Below are positions 63,178 to 64,000 of a DNA stretch of 64,000 nt, piece after piece. Origin of the DNA: Frateuria_A sp035943815 (GTDB lineage Bacteria; Pseudomonadota; Gammaproteobacteria; Xanthomonadales; Rhodanobacteraceae); the NCBI RefSeq assembly GCF_035943815.1, contig NZ_DASZBU010000015.1, positions 372,001 through 436,000 on the forward strand, given 5' to 3'. Under the pieces are notes generated by a model. That model did not search any database. It worked only from the letters and a program-made list of their open reading frames with translations, and was not told where the DNA came from. Numbering within the stretch: the first letter of the stretch is position 1; every line of letters begins with the position of its first letter. Position numbers and translations under genes: made by a program.

Positions 63178-64000
63178 TCATGCGGCGGCGCGCCGCACGA
63201 AGAACTCGTCGACCAGCATGGTCGAGAGGATGCCGACGAAGGCCTGGTTGTCGGCAAAACCGATCGCCCGCCCGCGCCGGCATTTCTCGAACAGGCGGCC
63301 GACCGCCGCTGCATCGAAGTAGCCGGCGTCGTGCAGCCGCGCCGGGCTCATCAGGTCCGCCACGAAATCCAGCGGCTCGCCGTCGACGAAGAAACTGGAC
63401 TGGTCGGGCGCCCGGTAGGGTTGCTTGGTGCGCTGCCGGATCGCGGGCGGCAAAAGTCCCTCGAGCGCGCGGCGCAGCAGGTATTTCTCGGTCAGGCCGC
63501 GGATCTTCCAGCGGTCCGGCAGCGCATTGGCGAACTCGACCACGCGATGGTCGAGGAACGGGAAACGCCCTTCCACGCCGTGTGCCATCGCCGGGCGGTC
63601 GCCCTGCGCGGGCAGCAGGTAGCCGGCCAGCAGGGTCTTGGCCTCCACGTACTGATCGCGCGCCAGCGGGCTCCAGCTTGCGATGGCCGGCGGCAGACGC
63701 CGCTCGTACCAGTCCAGCGGCTCGAAGCCGCCGAGCCCCGCGCGCAGCTCCGGCGCCAGGAAACGCAGCGCGCTCTGCGAGCTGGCCCAGCGCGGCACGT
63801 GCGCGAACACCGGCCGGGGCAGGTGCTCCATGCCGCGGCCGAAGAACGATTGCGCCAGCGCGGCATGCCGCACGGGCGAGTTTTCGAGATAGCCGTAAAG
63901 GCGGCCGAGCAAGGCCGGGCGCAACCGCGAGCCCGGCTGCCTGGCCCAGAAGCGGCGCACCTTGGCTTCCTTGAACAGGTCGTAGCCGGCGAACACCTCG
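63178..64000 (-). CDS. Asparagine-synthase-like amidotransferase, partial at window edge
   Basis: Only the C-terminal 273 residues are present; the gene enters from beyond 64000. It begins EVFAGYDLF, the end of the GEGADEVFAGY motif of the synthetase domain, followed by HGVEGRFPFLDHRVVEFA and LTEKYLLRRALEGLLPPAIRQRTKQPY. This is the ATP-dependent amide-forming half of AsnB-type enzymes. The glutaminase half must lie outside the window. Its stop overlaps the possible early ACP start, so the cassette is one transcript. Confidence 0.88.
   Translation of the reverse strand, partial: EVFAGYDLFKEAKVRRFWARQPGSRLRPALLGRLYGYLENSPVRHAALAQSFFGRGMEHLPRPVFAHVPRWASSQSALRFLAPELRAGLGGFEPLDWYERRLPPAIASWSPLARDQYVEAKTLLAGYLLPAQGDRPAMAHGVEGRFPFLDHRVVEFANALPDRWKIRGLTEKYLLRRALEGLLPPAIRQRTKQPYRAPDQSSFFVDGEPLDFVADLMSPARLHDAGYFDAAAVGRLFEKCRRGRAIGFADNQAFVGILSTMLVDEFFVRRAAA

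Overview
The window is GC-rich chromosomal DNA with dense, often overlapping genes. It most likely comes from a gammaproteobacterium of the Xanthomonadales, probably Rhodanobacteraceae (Dyella/Rhodanobacter/Frateuria-like). The reasons are the gene content (metB next to a lipopolysaccharide locus, rmlBACD, a heterotetrameric 2-oxoacid dehydrogenase, a tyrosine catabolic operon, PilU), the codon use and the abundant GC-rich intergenic hairpins. The genus assignment is inference. No rRNA, tRNA, CRISPR array or complete insertion sequence was seen.

Layout. (1) 150-11262, minus strand: a surface-polysaccharide operon with wzm-wzt ABC export, a giant methyltransferase/double glycosyltransferase, the complete GDP-D-glycero-alpha-D-manno-heptose pathway (hddA, gmhA, hddC, gmhB), a zinc-ribbon methyltransferase and a polytopic membrane protein. 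(2) metB, then rmlBACD on the plus strand (12691-16106) for dTDP-L-rhamnose. (3) An mqsRA toxin-antitoxin pair with its operator, in AT-richer DNA. (4) glmS, cystathionine beta-synthase, a DUF465 protein, a lipoprotein/coiled-coil pair and pilU. (5) 24-37 kb: maiA and central carbon genes (pgk, a HAD phosphatase, tkt, class I fba, pyk, gapA) mixed with two outer-membrane barrels, an S1/P1 nuclease and an ETHE1-like hydrolase. (6) 37-43 kb: a cytochrome c-FTR1 iron permease, a ferredoxin relic, a group III truncated haemoglobin, tpx, a broken membrane-protein gene, a secreted NHL propeller and a small CxxCH protein. (7) 43-48 kb: fahA-hmgA-hppD with a divergent MarR regulator; a frameshifted GIY-YIG nuclease gene between inverted repeats sits inside this operon. 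(8) 48-58 kb: a peptide transporter, kynA, 2-oxoacid dehydrogenase E1alpha/E1beta/E2, trpS and arginase. (9) 58.4-64 kb, minus strand: a tightly coupled six-gene cassette (asparagine synthase, acyl carrier protein, AMP-dependent ligase, PrmC-like methyltransferase, NAD-synthetase-like enzyme, GNAT acyltransferase) that looks like an uncharacterised biosynthetic or modification pathway and runs off the right edge.

How it fits together. Regions 1-2 build and export a heptose- and probably rhamnose-containing O-antigen, and GlmS feeds amino sugar. MetB and cystathionine beta-synthase together suggest transsulfuration. HppD, HmgA, FahA and MaiA take tyrosine to fumarate and acetoacetate. Two features are most worth follow-up: the GIY-YIG gene framed by inverted repeats (45572-46068), and the ACP/AMP-ligase/AsnB/NadE-like cassette (58388-64000), whose PrmC-like enzyme has lost the usual catalytic Asn.
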